This document shows positions 26,841 through 34,918 of a stretch of 64,000 nt of DNA, in pieces; position 1 is the stretch's first letter, and each line of letters starts with the position of its first letter. The notes under the pieces are model-generated. The model searched no databases. It saw nothing but the letters and a program-made list of their open reading frames with translations, and was not told the origin of the DNA. The DNA is taken from positions 334,435 to 398,434 of the forward strand of contig NZ_KB894403.1 in the NCBI RefSeq assembly GCF_000374445.1. Reading direction: 5' to 3'. The DNA comes from Actinokineospora enzanensis DSM 44649 (GTDB taxonomy: Bacteria > Actinomycetota > Actinomycetes > Mycobacteriales > Pseudonocardiaceae). The position numbers were made by a program, and so were the translations under genes.

Positions 26841-27027
26841 GCGAAGACCCTCCCGAGTGCGGGAAGAAACGGTCCCCACCCCCAGTGGGGACACCCGATG
26901 TCCCGCCGGCCAGCCCCCGTCACCGGGCCCCGAGGTCGCATACAAGGCGACGAAAGCGTGGTGGCACCGCGAGCCCCCTTCTCGCCCACGCTCCCAAGGG
27001 ATCACCCCAACTCCGTCAGGAGCGGCG
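26841..27027 (+). promoter_or_regulatory. Translational T-box riboswitch upstream of the aspartyl-tRNA synthetase gene
   Basis: The anti-sequestrator is complete: helix AGCGTGG (26955-26961) with CCACGCT (26986-26992), the 7-nt bulge TGGCACC (26962-26968, consensus UGGNACC) and helix GCGAG/CTCGC (26969-26973/26981-26985). The alternative fold pairs CGCTCC (26989-26994) with GGAGCG (27019-27024), which contains the ribosome-binding site of the gene at 27028, so control is at translation. The bulge C would pair with a G73 discriminator, as in tRNA-Asp and tRNA-Asn. A small stem I is plausible: GACC (26846-26849)/GGTC (26871-26874) and CCCG/CGGG (26852-26855/26860-26863), leaving a loop AAGAAAC with AAC (Asn) as likely specifier. 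A second hairpin, at 26872-26892, and one at 26935-26951 follow. The specifier is less certain than the T-box itself. Confidence 0.9.
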
Positions 27028-28299
27028 ATGATCTCCCGAGTTCTCTCGAACGACCTCCCCGACCACGCAGGCAGCCGAGTGCGCGTCGCCGGTTGGGTCC
27101 ACCGAGGCCGACACCTCAAGTCCGTCACGTTCGTGATCGTCCGGGACCGGTCCGGCATCACCCAGGTCGTCACCACCGGCGCTCCCCCGCCCGAGGAGTC
27201 CGTCGTCACGGTGACCGGCACCGCCACCCACAACCCGCAGGCCCCCGGCGGCGTCGAGATCACCGACGCCACCATCACCGTCCTGTCCACACCGGACTCC
27301 CCACCCCCGTTCGACCTCTACCGCCCCACCATCCCGGCGACCCTCCCCACCCTTCTCGACAACGCCCCCGTCGCTCTCCGCCACCCGCTGCTGCGGGCCA
27401 GGTTCGAGACGGCGGCGGCGTCCGTCGCCGGTTTCCGGTCCACATTGGACGCGATGGGGTTCACCGAGGTGCACACGCCCAAGATCGTCGCGTCGGCCAC
27501 CGAGTCCGGGGCCAACGTCTTCGGCATCGACTACTTCGGCACCCGCGCCTATCTCGCGCAGTCCCCCCAGTTCTTCAAACAGGCCCTGGTGGGCGTCTTC
27601 GAACGCGTCTACGAGACCGGGCCGGTCTTCCGCGCCGAACCCCACGACACCACCCGCCACCTGGCCCAGTACACCAGTCTCGACGCCGAGCTCGGGTTCG
27701 TCGAGGACCACGGCGACGTCATGCGCGTGCTTCGCGAGGCCATCGCGGGAATGGTGACCGCCGCCGAGAAGTCCCTGCGCGTCCTCGACGTCACACCGCC
27801 CGAGGTGCCGGGCGAGATCCCGACCCTGCACTTCGCCGAAGCGCAGGAACTCCTGGCCCGCAACACATCCGAGGACCCGCGCGGCGAACCCGACCTCGCC
27901 CCGGCCCATGAGCGCCTGCTGTCCGAATGGGCCCGACGCGAACACGGCTCGGAGTTCCTGTTCGTCACCGGCTACCCCATGCGCAAGCGTCCCTTCTACA
28001 CACACCCGGACCCGGCCCGCCCCGACTACTCCAACAGCTTCGACCTGCTGTTCCGCGGCGTCGAGCTGGTCACCGGCGGCCAACGCCTGCACCGGCACGC
28101 CGACTACCTGGCCGCCCTCGCCGAACGCGGCCAGGACCCCGAGCCCTACCGCGGCTACCTGTCGGCGTTCGCGCACGGCATGCCCCCGCACGGCGGCTTC
28201 GCCCTTGGCCTGGAACGGTGGACCGCGCGGCTGCTCGGCGTGCCCAACATCCGTGAGACGACACTGTTCCCCCGGGACCTGCATCGCCTTACCCCATAA
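27028..28299 (+). CDS. aspS: Archaeal-type aspartyl-tRNA synthetase (probable aspartate--tRNA(Asp/Asn) ligase)
   Basis: A protein of 423 residues, far shorter than the ~590-residue bacterial AspRS because the GAD insertion is absent; this is the archaeal/eukaryotic form. It has the OB-fold anticodon-binding domain (GSRVRVAGWVHRGRHLKSVT), then class II motifs: SATESGANVFGIDYFG, YLAQSPQFFKQ, motif 2 (FRAEPHDTTRHLAQYTSLDA) and motif 3 (GGFALGLERWTARLL). Enzymes of this type in bacteria are often second copies that also charge tRNA-Asn with Asp for the GatCAB route (family knowledge). It is preceded by a T-box, so it should be made when the cognate tRNA is uncharged. Whether a standard AspRS exists elsewhere cannot be seen. 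An alternative role is a spare, inhibitor-resistant synthetase. Confidence 0.93.
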   Translation: MISRVLSNDLPDHAGSRVRVAGWVHRGRHLKSVTFVIVRDRSGITQVVTTGAPPPEESVVTVTGTATHNPQAPGGVEITDATITVLSTPDSPPPFDLYRPTIPATLPTLLDNAPVALRHPLLRARFETAAASVAGFRSTLDAMGFTEVHTPKIVASATESGANVFGIDYFGTRAYLAQSPQFFKQALVGVFERVYETGPVFRAEPHDTTRHLAQYTSLDAELGFVEDHGDVMRVLREAIAGMVTAAEKSLRVLDVTPPEVPGEIPTLHFAEAQELLARNTSEDPRGEPDLAPAHERLLSEWARREHGSEFLFVTGYPMRKRPFYTHPDPARPDYSNSFDLLFRGVELVTGGQRLHRHADYLAALAERGQDPEPYRGYLSAFAHGMPPHGGFALGLERWTARLLGVPNIRETTLFPRDLHRLTP

Positions 28300-28416
28300 C
28301 CTTTTCAGGCTAACGAGATAGACCGAATGGCGGCACCCCGGACCGGGACCTAAGACCTCTGTGATCCGTCCGTTGCTCCTCTCGATCCGGGGCGCCGCCT
28401 GCCGCACCGTGGAAGG

Positions 28417-29601
28417 GTGATCGAAGCGAAGCTCTCCACCGGTTCCCACGACATCGTGCGGGCGACCCTTCCGGTCGTCCGCGCACACGCCACCGAGATC
28501 ACCGGGGTGTTCTACGCCGCCATGTTCGACGCGCACCCGGAGCTGCTCGACCTGTTCAACCAGGGCAACCAGGCCACCGGCGCGCAGCGCGGCGCGCTCG
28601 CCGCCGCGGTGGTCGCCTACGCCGACCGGCTGACCGACCCGGACGCGGCCCCGTTCGGCCCGATCGCCGAGCGGATCGCGCACAAGCACGTCTCGCTGGG
28701 CATCCGCGCCGACCAGTACCCGGTCGTCGGCAGGCACCTGATGGGCGCGGTCGGCACGGTGCTGGGCGCGGCGGTGACCCCGGCGGTGGCTGCGGCCTGG
28801 GACGAGGTGTACTGGCTGCTGGCCTGCGAGCTCATCGCCGCCGAGGCCCGCCTCTACCAGCAGGCAGGCATCGACGCGGCGACCGTGTGGCGCCGGTGGC
28901 GGGTGGCCAAACGGCAGGACGAGGCCGTCGACACCGTGTCGTTCACCCTGGTCCCGGACGACGCGGGCGTCGTACCGGACTTCGTGGCGGGGCAGTACAT
29001 CTCGGTCGCCGTGGACCTCCCCGACGGGCGCAGGCAGCCTCGCCAGTACTCGCTGTCGCAGGGGCCGGGTCGCGGGTCGCTGCGGATCACCGTGCGCCGG
29101 GTCCGCGGTCTCGACGGCGCCCCGGACGGCGCGGTGTCCACCCACCTGCACGAGCACGTCCACGCGGACGACACGCTCCTGGTCGGGCCGCCCGCGGGCG
29201 AGACCACCCTGCGCCCCGACGGCGAGCCCGTCCTGCTGCTCACCGCGGGCGTCGGCATCACCCCGGCGGCGGCCATGCTCGACGACATCGCCCGCACCGA
29301 CCCCACCCGCCGGGTCGTGCTCGCGCACGCCGAGCGCCACCCGGACCGGCACGCGCTGCGCGCCGAGATGGCCCACCTGACCGGCGGTCTGACCGACGCG
29401 GAACAGCTCACCTGGTACGAGACCGGCGGCGACCGCACCGGCCGGGTCGACATCGACGCGATCCCGCTGCCCGCCGGGGTGCGGGCCTACCTGTGCGGCC
29501 CGATGCCGTTCATGAGCACGATGCGCGCGGGCCTCATCCGACGCGGGGTGCCCGCCGAGCGGATCCACGCGGAGGTGTTCGGTCCCGGCATGGCCGGTTG
29601 A
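28417..29601 (+). CDS. hmp: Flavohaemoglobin (nitric oxide dioxygenase)
   Basis: A protein of 394 residues, the normal length for Hmp. The globin domain covers residues ~1-140, with Tyr B10 in VFYAAMFDAHPELLDLF and the proximal His in IAHKHVSLGI. The FAD domain shows RQYSLSQ, and the NAD domain shows GVGITP and YLCGPMPFM. It oxidises nitric oxide to nitrate using O2 and NADH, in the cytoplasm. GTG 28417 is the first usable start; GGAAGG abuts it, too close to act normally, so translation may be leaderless. The 117-bp upstream gap holds no recognised NsrR- or NorR-type site. Convergent with the small membrane-protein gene beyond two palindromes. Confidence 0.95.
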   Translation: MIEAKLSTGSHDIVRATLPVVRAHATEITGVFYAAMFDAHPELLDLFNQGNQATGAQRGALAAAVVAYADRLTDPDAAPFGPIAERIAHKHVSLGIRADQYPVVGRHLMGAVGTVLGAAVTPAVAAAWDEVYWLLACELIAAEARLYQQAGIDAATVWRRWRVAKRQDEAVDTVSFTLVPDDAGVVPDFVAGQYISVAVDLPDGRRQPRQYSLSQGPGRGSLRITVRRVRGLDGAPDGAVSTHLHEHVHADDTLLVGPPAGETTLRPDGEPVLLLTAGVGITPAAAMLDDIARTDPTRRVVLAHAERHPDRHALRAEMAHLTGGLTDAEQLTWYETGGDRTGRVDIDAIPLPAGVRAYLCGPMPFMSTMRAGLIRRGVPAERIHAEVFGPGMAG

Positions 29602-29606
29602 GGAAA

Positions 29607-29723
29607 GTGGGTGCAGGTGGAGTACCCGCCGGCACCCATGTACGGGGGCAACGCCGATGTGTTCGGGCTCGACATGGTCGATCAGGAGAGTGGGTGTCGG
29701 CGGAGTACTCCGCCGACACCCAC
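29607..29723. repeat. Pair of related palindromes between convergent genes
   Basis: A perfect 34-bp palindrome without loop (29690-29723, arm GTGGGTGTCGGCGGAGT) is preceded by a diverged copy (29607-29638) in the same orientation, both preceded by AGGA(A/G)A. They may terminate both flanking genes. The near-duplication also suggests a REP-like dispersed element. Confidence 0.75.
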
Positions 29724-29816
29724 GTTTGGAGGTGCATCCGACTCGTTCGAGGAACTCATCCTGCCCCTCCCCCAGGTCGAAAAGATCGACCTTCGAGCAG
29801 CGTACCCGGCACGGGG

Positions 29817-30239
29817 TCAGACCTCGCCGCAGATGCTCCGCGTCTTCGCCAGCAGGTCCTGGAACTCGGGGTCCTCGACCTTCGTGCCCTGATAGGCCTT
29901 CAGCATCGTCAGCACCGAGGTGGCGAGCGGCCGATACGTCGAGTCCGTCTCGGCCGCGGCCTGGGCGAGCATGACCGCGGCGCCGAGCCGGTTGCCGGAG
30001 GCGACGTCCAGCCGGATCGGCAGTGAGCGTTCCAGGAGCACGCACGCCTCCCGGGCGTCGGCGGTGGCGCCCGAACTGCCGGACAGCATCCAGGCCAGGC
30101 CCATGCCTCCGGCGCCGAGCACGAGCCCGATCACGGCGGCCACCACGACGACCGCGCTCGGGGCGTGCCGGGGCGCGGGCGGGGTGCCGGGCACGATGAC
30201 TAACGGCGGCTCGGGCGGTGGAGCGTCAGGCGAGATCAT
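29817..30239 (-). CDS. Small single-span membrane protein of unknown function
   Basis: A protein of 140 residues: a proline-rich cytoplasmic start (PDAPPPEPPLVIVPGTPPAP), one membrane span at ~30-52 (VVVVAAVIGLVLGAGGMGLAWML), and an exterior helical domain with two Cys (REACVLLE and RSICGEV), possibly disulfide-linked. The repeated LGAAVMLAQAAAE / LATSVLTMLKAY pattern is helical. No family recognised. Stands alone between convergent and codirectional neighbours. Confidence 0.7.
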   Translation of the reverse strand: MISPDAPPPEPPLVIVPGTPPAPRHAPSAVVVVAAVIGLVLGAGGMGLAWMLSGSSGATADAREACVLLERSLPIRLDVASGNRLGAAVMLAQAAAETDSTYRPLATSVLTMLKAYQGTKVEDPEFQDLLAKTRSICGEV

Positions 30240-30286
30240 GGCCGGGATCGTGCACTATCCAAACAGGATTTCCCAGCCCTTTTCGG

Positions 30287-30916
30287 TCACGTTCGCGCGG
30301 TCCTCCACAAAGGCCACATGCGCGGCCCGTCCGCGGCCAGCCGGTACGGCTCGCCGAGCGCGCGGTAGCCGTGCCGCTCGTAGAGCCGGACGCTGTCCAC
30401 AGTGCTCGCCTCCAGGAACGCGTCGACCCCCGCCGCGTCCAGTCGGGCGTGGTGCTCGGCGAGCAACGCGGCGCCCAGGCCCTGGCCCTGGCGGTCGGGG
30501 TCGACCGCCAGCAGCGCCAGATGGTGGTGCGGCTCGGCGGGGTGGTGCGACTCGAAGGCGTGGTCGAGTGCCCGGAACCGGTCGGCGTAGCGGCCGGTCG
30601 CGGCGGCCACGCGGGCGTCGTAGTCGGCCGGTTCCGGCATCTCCCGGTCCCGATGGAACCAGACCGCGACCGCGTGCGGCTCCCCCGCCGCACCGATCAC
30701 GTCGACCCGGCCGTGTGCCAGGGCGTGCTCGACCAGGATCTCGAAGTCCGCGGCGAGCACCGGGACCCGGTCGGCCAGCTCGTCGATGAGCCACACCGTC
30801 TGCGGCAGCGGCGCGAACGCCCGCGCCACCAGGAGCGCGCAGGCGGGCACGTCCGCGGTGGCGGCGCGCCCGACCGGCCCCGGGGTGTCCGGGGCCGGTC
30901 GACGGGAGACGGTCAT
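30287..30916 (-). CDS. GNAT-family N-acetyltransferase
   Basis: A protein of 209 residues. The acetyl-CoA site is LLAVDPDRQGQGLGAALLAEH (RxxGxG/A loop), followed by FLEASTVDSVRLYERHGYRA, typical of GNAT motif B. The N-terminal half (FAPLPQTVWLIDEL) is variable and would set the substrate, which is unknown. ATG 30916 overlaps the permease stop by 4 nt (ATGA), so the two are coupled; the acetylated compound may be related to what the permease carries (inference). Confidence 0.9.
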   Translation of the reverse strand: MTVSRRPAPDTPGPVGRAATADVPACALLVARAFAPLPQTVWLIDELADRVPVLAADFEILVEHALAHGRVDVIGAAGEPHAVAVWFHRDREMPEPADYDARVAAATGRYADRFRALDHAFESHHPAEPHHHLALLAVDPDRQGQGLGAALLAEHHARLDAAGVDAFLEASTVDSVRLYERHGYRALGEPYRLAADGPRMWPLWRTART

Positions 30917-32376
30917 CGCGTCTGGAGGTCGGCGAGGTCGGCCGCCGCGGCGGCGCGCGCGCCCTGGCCGATCGCGGCGTAGACCGCGGGGCGGGTGGCG
31001 CGCAGCACGAACCCGTAGACGACGCCGCCGACCGCGACGGCCGCAAAGACCACCGGGATCACCCAGGACAGCGGGGTGTCGCCGAGGCCGAGCAGCAGCG
31101 CGAAGTTGGCGACCACGAGCACCAGGATCGCGGTGACCGCCAGTGCCGCCAGCGGCGGGGCGATCCTGTGGATCGTGCGGTGCTGCTCGTCCTTGTTGTC
31201 GTTGAGGTACTTCACCGTGGCGAACGCGGTCCCCGACAGCAGCAGGAGGACGCCCAGCGCGCCCGCGGTGCCCGCCACGTAGAACAGCTGCACGAACGGA
31301 TCCCAGCCGCCGATCGCGTAGATCACGACCACGACGAGGGCGAGCACGCTCTGGGTGATCGAGGCCGGGCCGGGCTGGCCGGTGCTCGGCGTCGTGCGGC
31401 CGAGCACGGCGGGCAGCACCCGGTCGCGGCCGAGGGCGAAGGTGTAGCGCGAGCAGGTGGCGTGGAAGCTGATCAGCGCGGCGAGCACGCTGGTGACCAC
31501 CAGTGTCTGGCCGATGTCGGAGGCCCAGGCGCCGATGTTCTGCTCGGCGAGGGTGAACAGCAGCCCGCCGGGCGCGGCGTTGGCCTTGGCCACGACGTCG
31601 GCCGCGCCCGCGGCCTGGATGGTGGACCAGGAGGACAGCGTGTAGAGCACGCCGAGGCCCGCGACGCAGATGATGGTGGCGCGGCGGACGGCGCCGGTGC
31701 TGGCCTGCTCGGAGAACACCGCGCTCTGCTCGAAGCCGACGAAGCCGAGCACGGCCAGGCCGAGCAGCGGGCCGAGGCCCGCGCCGAACAGGTCGCCGAA
31801 GGACAGGCCCGCGGCGCTGACGCCGCCCGCGGCCGGGTGGGCGAGGTTGGCGATGCTGTACATGAGCAGCACGGCGATCTCGGCGGCGAGCAGCACCAGC
31901 AGCACTCGCGCGGAGTGCCGGATGCGGCGCAGGCCGAGCACGGCGACGATCACCCAGGCGACCAGGGCGATCACCCACCACTTCACCTCCGCGTCGAACC
32001 ACTTCTGCAGCAGCGGCTGGGCGAGCGTGCCGATGGCGCCATAGAGCCCGATCTGGAGCGCGTTGTAGGCCAGCATGGCCACCCACGACGCACCGACGCC
32101 CGCAGGCCTGCCGAGACCCTGGCTGATGTAGGTGTAGAAGGCGCCCGCGTTGGGCACCTTCCTGGCCATCGCGACGTAGCCGACGCTGAACACGGCCAGC
32201 ACGACGGCGATCAGCACGAACGCCAGCGGCAGGCCGAGCTTGCCGGTGGCGGCCAGGCCGGTGGTCACGATGGCGGCGCACACGGTCAGCGGCGTGGCCG
32301 CGGAGGCGGTGAAGAACACCACTCCCGCGGTGGACACGCGCTGCCCGGCCAGGGTCTGGGCGGCGGATGTGGGCAC
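30913..32376 (-). CDS. APC-family amino acid/amine permease
   Basis: A protein of 487 residues with about 12-14 hydrophobic spans. The first helix (STAGVVFFTASAATPLTVCAA), the helix 2 motif with VPNAGAFYTYISQGLGRPAG, and GFVGFEQSAVFSEQA in helix 6 are APC hallmarks. It imports or exchanges amino acids or amines by proton or substrate coupling; the exact substrate is not readable. The gene is first in a two-gene operon with the GNAT gene. Confidence 0.92.
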   Translation of the reverse strand: MPTSAAQTLAGQRVSTAGVVFFTASAATPLTVCAAIVTTGLAATGKLGLPLAFVLIAVVLAVFSVGYVAMARKVPNAGAFYTYISQGLGRPAGVGASWVAMLAYNALQIGLYGAIGTLAQPLLQKWFDAEVKWWVIALVAWVIVAVLGLRRIRHSARVLLVLLAAEIAVLLMYSIANLAHPAAGGVSAAGLSFGDLFGAGLGPLLGLAVLGFVGFEQSAVFSEQASTGAVRRATIICVAGLGVLYTLSSWSTIQAAGAADVVAKANAAPGGLLFTLAEQNIGAWASDIGQTLVVTSVLAALISFHATCSRYTFALGRDRVLPAVLGRTTPSTGQPGPASITQSVLALVVVVIYAIGGWDPFVQLFYVAGTAGALGVLLLLSGTAFATVKYLNDNKDEQHRTIHRIAPPLAALAVTAILVLVVANFALLLGLGDTPLSWVIPVVFAAVAVGGVVYGFVLRATRPAVYAAIGQGARAAAAADLADLQTR

Positions 32377-32419
32377 GGACGACTCCTTCTCGCGAGCGGA
32401 AACCTGACTGCGGGGCCAG

Positions 32420-33097
32420 TCAGAACTGGGGGGTGAGCGCCTGGTCGACCAGGACCTCGCTGGTGTGCAGGAGCAGCTGCGCGCCGGTATGGCCGAGATT
32501 GCGCCTGAGCTGCTCGCCCAGTTCGGTGTGGACGGTCGGGTCGCAGTGGCTGAAGACCTCGCGGTCGCGCCCGGTCACCCGCAGCAGCCCGGCGAGCATG
32601 AGGTCGCCCGGCGACAGGTCGCGCGGCTCGCTCAGGTGCCCGGCGATGCGCACCCCGGAGGCGGCAGCCGAGCTGAGCGACTCCGGCAGATACAGCTCCA
32701 GTGGCTTGCGCAGCAGCCGCTTGCGAGTGACCCGCACGACTTTGTTGGCGGAATGCATGCGGTGGATGACCAGGGTGGCGACATCCCGCGCGACCAACAC
32801 CTGGATCCAGTCCTTCGCCACGACCACGGACCGGTCGCGCAGCACCCACTGCCGCACCCGTTCCTGCAGCTCGTCCTTGCTCGGCGACTCGCGCACCAGC
32901 AGCCTGCCGTCGTCGATCGCGAGCAGCCCGAGCAGCGCCAGCTCGCCGAGCACGGCCGCGGCCAGACCCACCGCCAGCGCGTGCGGCTGCAGCCGCTGCT
33001 CCCCGGTCATGTCGTCCAAACCGGACAGGTAGAACTCGTCGGCCAGCATTCCGGGCCTGCTCCGGACCTGCCGGGAGACGCCGGTTATCTCGGACAC
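32420..33097 (-). CDS. GPP34 (Golgi phosphoprotein 3-like) family protein
   Basis: A protein of 225 residues; GTG 33097 has GGAGGG about 7 nt upstream. It shows the GPP34 pattern: LADEFYLSGLDDMTG near the start, GLAAAVLGELALLGLLAIDDGRLLV, an internal hydrophobic beta-hairpin region, RDLSPGDLMLAGLLRVTG, and a helical C-terminus with LGEQLRRNLGHTG. Eukaryotic GOLPH3 binds phosphoinositide membranes; the actinobacterial homologues are soluble or peripheral proteins of unknown role, often in multiple copies. Single gene, divergent from the long regulatory stretch. Confidence 0.88.
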   Translation of the reverse strand: MSEITGVSRQVRSRPGMLADEFYLSGLDDMTGEQRLQPHALAVGLAAAVLGELALLGLLAIDDGRLLVRESPSKDELQERVRQWVLRDRSVVVAKDWIQVLVARDVATLVIHRMHSANKVVRVTRKRLLRKPLELYLPESLSSAAASGVRIAGHLSEPRDLSPGDLMLAGLLRVTGRDREVFSHCDPTVHTELGEQLRRNLGHTGAQLLLHTSEVLVDQALTPQF

Positions 33098-33664
33098 CGC
33101 GGTCCCTCCATGTCGGACCCCTGCCGAGTGATCGACACCTTCCGCGACTCCCCACTTCATTCGACGTGTGCGGGCCGCAGGATAGGGGGGATTATCCGGA
33201 TAAGGGGATACCCGTTGCCACTTCATCACTCGATCGGCCCAGTCCTGAACACCACTTTCGTGGGTTAGCCCACACTCTGGGCCGGTCGGAGCGGCGGCAG
33301 CGCTCCCGTTCGCGTGATCTTGTTGAGACATTCGGGTGGTCGTGCGCACAGGTGAGGGTTGTTCACCTGGGACTCGCGACCAGCGGTTGTCACACTCCAC
33401 AGTGGAATTGGACCATTGCTCCGACGATTAGCGAAAGCGATCAGGGAAACGACTGGACAAAGGGCTGTCAATAACCGGTGGTGTGCGATTGGTCCAGTGC
33501 GGGACGTGCACGTTCGCACATCCGGATCACGCCGAGTTTCCCCGCCGTTTCCGCTATCCGCCCCGGCGCGACGCCGTCTCCAGTGGACGGTGCCGCGCCC
33601 GCCCGCGGGGCCTGGTCGACCCCGCCAGGGGGCAGCCCGCGTCCACGGTCGTCGACCCAGCCAC

Positions 33665-33680
33665 TTGAGCGCTCGCTCAA
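33665..33680. promoter_or_regulatory. TetR-type operator, copy 1
   Basis: TTGAGCGCTCGCTCAA: 7-bp arms with a 2-bp spacer. Its half-site TTGAGC is shared with the second operator 33 bp away (about three helical turns), as expected for cooperative binding. Confidence 0.75.
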
Positions 33681-33696
33681 ATCGATCTAGGGTGCG

Positions 33697-33714
33697 TTTG
33701 AGCAGTTGCTCAAA
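33697..33714. promoter_or_regulatory. TetR-type operator, copy 2
   Basis: TTTGAGCAGTTGCTCAAA: perfect 8-bp arms with a 2-bp spacer. The likely binder is the TetR regulator at 34178, although its start is 460 bp away. Confidence 0.75.
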
Positions 33715-33783
33715 TCCGAGGGGGTGGGGGATGACACGGGAGCCGGGTGGGCCCGGTCACGCCGTCCGGACCCACCACCCGTC

Positions 33784-33936
33784 GCGTCGGGCCGTGATCG
33801 CCGTACTGGGGGTGCGGCGATCACGGCCCGACGCCCCGCCTCGGCCGTCGGCCGCGGGCGCGGGGGTGACCGCCGCGGACCTGGGGGTCGCGGCGGTCAC
33901 CCCCGGGCGGGCGGCGGGTCCGGTAATCACCGGACC
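33784..33936. repeat. Array of three long perfect hairpins
   Basis: Stem 1: 20 bp, 33784-33803 with 33815-33834, 11-nt loop. Stem 2: 17 bp, 33861-33877 with 33889-33905, 11-nt loop. Stem 3: 8 bp, 33917-33924 with 33929-33936, 4-nt loop. They may be terminators or a structured RNA upstream of the TetR gene. Confidence 0.8.
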
Positions 33937-34177
33937 GGCATTGTTCTCGGGCGGAATTGCCGTTTCACCCGTCCAGGTGATGACCGCTTTCGCCGACCCT
34001 GGTTCGCCTACCTCGATATCGGCCCCGACAACCGCCTGTCCCGACCACTCCCGGGCACCGTGCGGGACCGCGCCGACCGGTCCCCGACACCGCCGCGCCG
34101 GTGGCCGGGGACCGGGTACTCGCGGTGACCGGACCGGCGCCGTCCCGACCGTCTCCGTGCGCGGATAACGTGACGCC

Positions 34178-34831
34178 ATGTCCGACACCCGACAGCGCCT
34201 GATCGACGGTGCCGTCCAGACCGTCCGCGACCACGGGTTCGGCGGTGCCTCGGCACGCGCGATCGCGGCGACCGCCGGGGTCAACCAGGCGCTGGTCTTC
34301 TACCACTTCGGCAGCGTGAACGAGCTGCTGCGGGCGGCCTGCGTCACCGCGACCGAGGAACGCGTGCAGACGTTCCTGCACCGATTGGACGAGGTCACCG
34401 ACCTGCGGGCACTGCTGTCGGTCGGCCGTGAGCTGCACACCGAGGAGCGCGCGCTCGGGCATGTGACGCTGATGGCGCAGATGCTGGCGGGCGCGCAGTC
34501 GGACCCGAACCTGGCCGAGTGGACGGCGTTCGCGCTGAACCTGTGGATCGAGCCGGTCGAGCGGACCATGCGCAGGCTGCTGGCGGACTCGCCGGTCGCG
34601 GACGTGATCGACATCCCGGGACTGACCAGGGCGGTGTGCGCGGGGTTCGTCGGCCTGGAGCTGTTCGAGGGCGTGGACCCGGCGGGCGCGGAGTCCGCGC
34701 TGGACGCGCTTGACCGGTTGGGCGCGCTGGTGGAGGTCGTGGAGGACATGGGCCCGGTGGCCAGGCGGGCGCTGCGCGCCAAGCTGCGGCGCTCGGAACG
34801 AAAGAAGGGCGAGCCGCCCCGACCGGGCTGA
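34178..34831 (+). CDS. TetR-family transcriptional regulator
   Basis: A protein of 217 residues. The HTH is RQRLIDGAVQTVRDHGFGG, then ASARAIAATAGVNQALVFYH and FGSVNELLRAA. A helical ligand domain follows (ALGHVTLMAQMLAGAQ), ending in a basic tail (KLRRSERKKGEPPRPG). Operators matching the TetR style lie upstream at 33665-33714. The P450 gene begins 87 bases downstream on the same strand and is a plausible target. Confidence 0.93.
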   Translation: MSDTRQRLIDGAVQTVRDHGFGGASARAIAATAGVNQALVFYHFGSVNELLRAACVTATEERVQTFLHRLDEVTDLRALLSVGRELHTEERALGHVTLMAQMLAGAQSDPNLAEWTAFALNLWIEPVERTMRRLLADSPVADVIDIPGLTRAVCAGFVGLELFEGVDPAGAESALDALDRLGALVEVVEDMGPVARRALRAKLRRSERKKGEPPRPG

Positions 34832-34918
34832 TTCGGCCGCAGGCGGTGCCGGGCGTCGGACTTTCGACAATCGAGCGAAACGGCTACCCGACGAACGAAT
34901 GGCGTATTTCACTTACGG

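Larger units (their letters stand above)
33098..34177. other. 1.08-kb regulatory-looking intergenic region
   Basis: No convincing gene. It holds a 12-bp palindrome TTATCCGGATAA near 33193-33204 (possible operator for the GPP34 gene), a paired TetR-type operator at 33665-33714, and three successive strong hairpins at 33784-33936. An open frame at 33731-34168 (145 codons) lies over the hairpins, has no ribosome-binding site and no recognisable protein pattern. Confidence 0.6.

Noticed and set aside
33731-34168. 145-codon plus-strand open frame after the TetR operators
   Set aside because: No ribosome-binding site or family signal, and it runs through three perfect hairpins; treated as non-coding, though a short regulated gene cannot be excluded.
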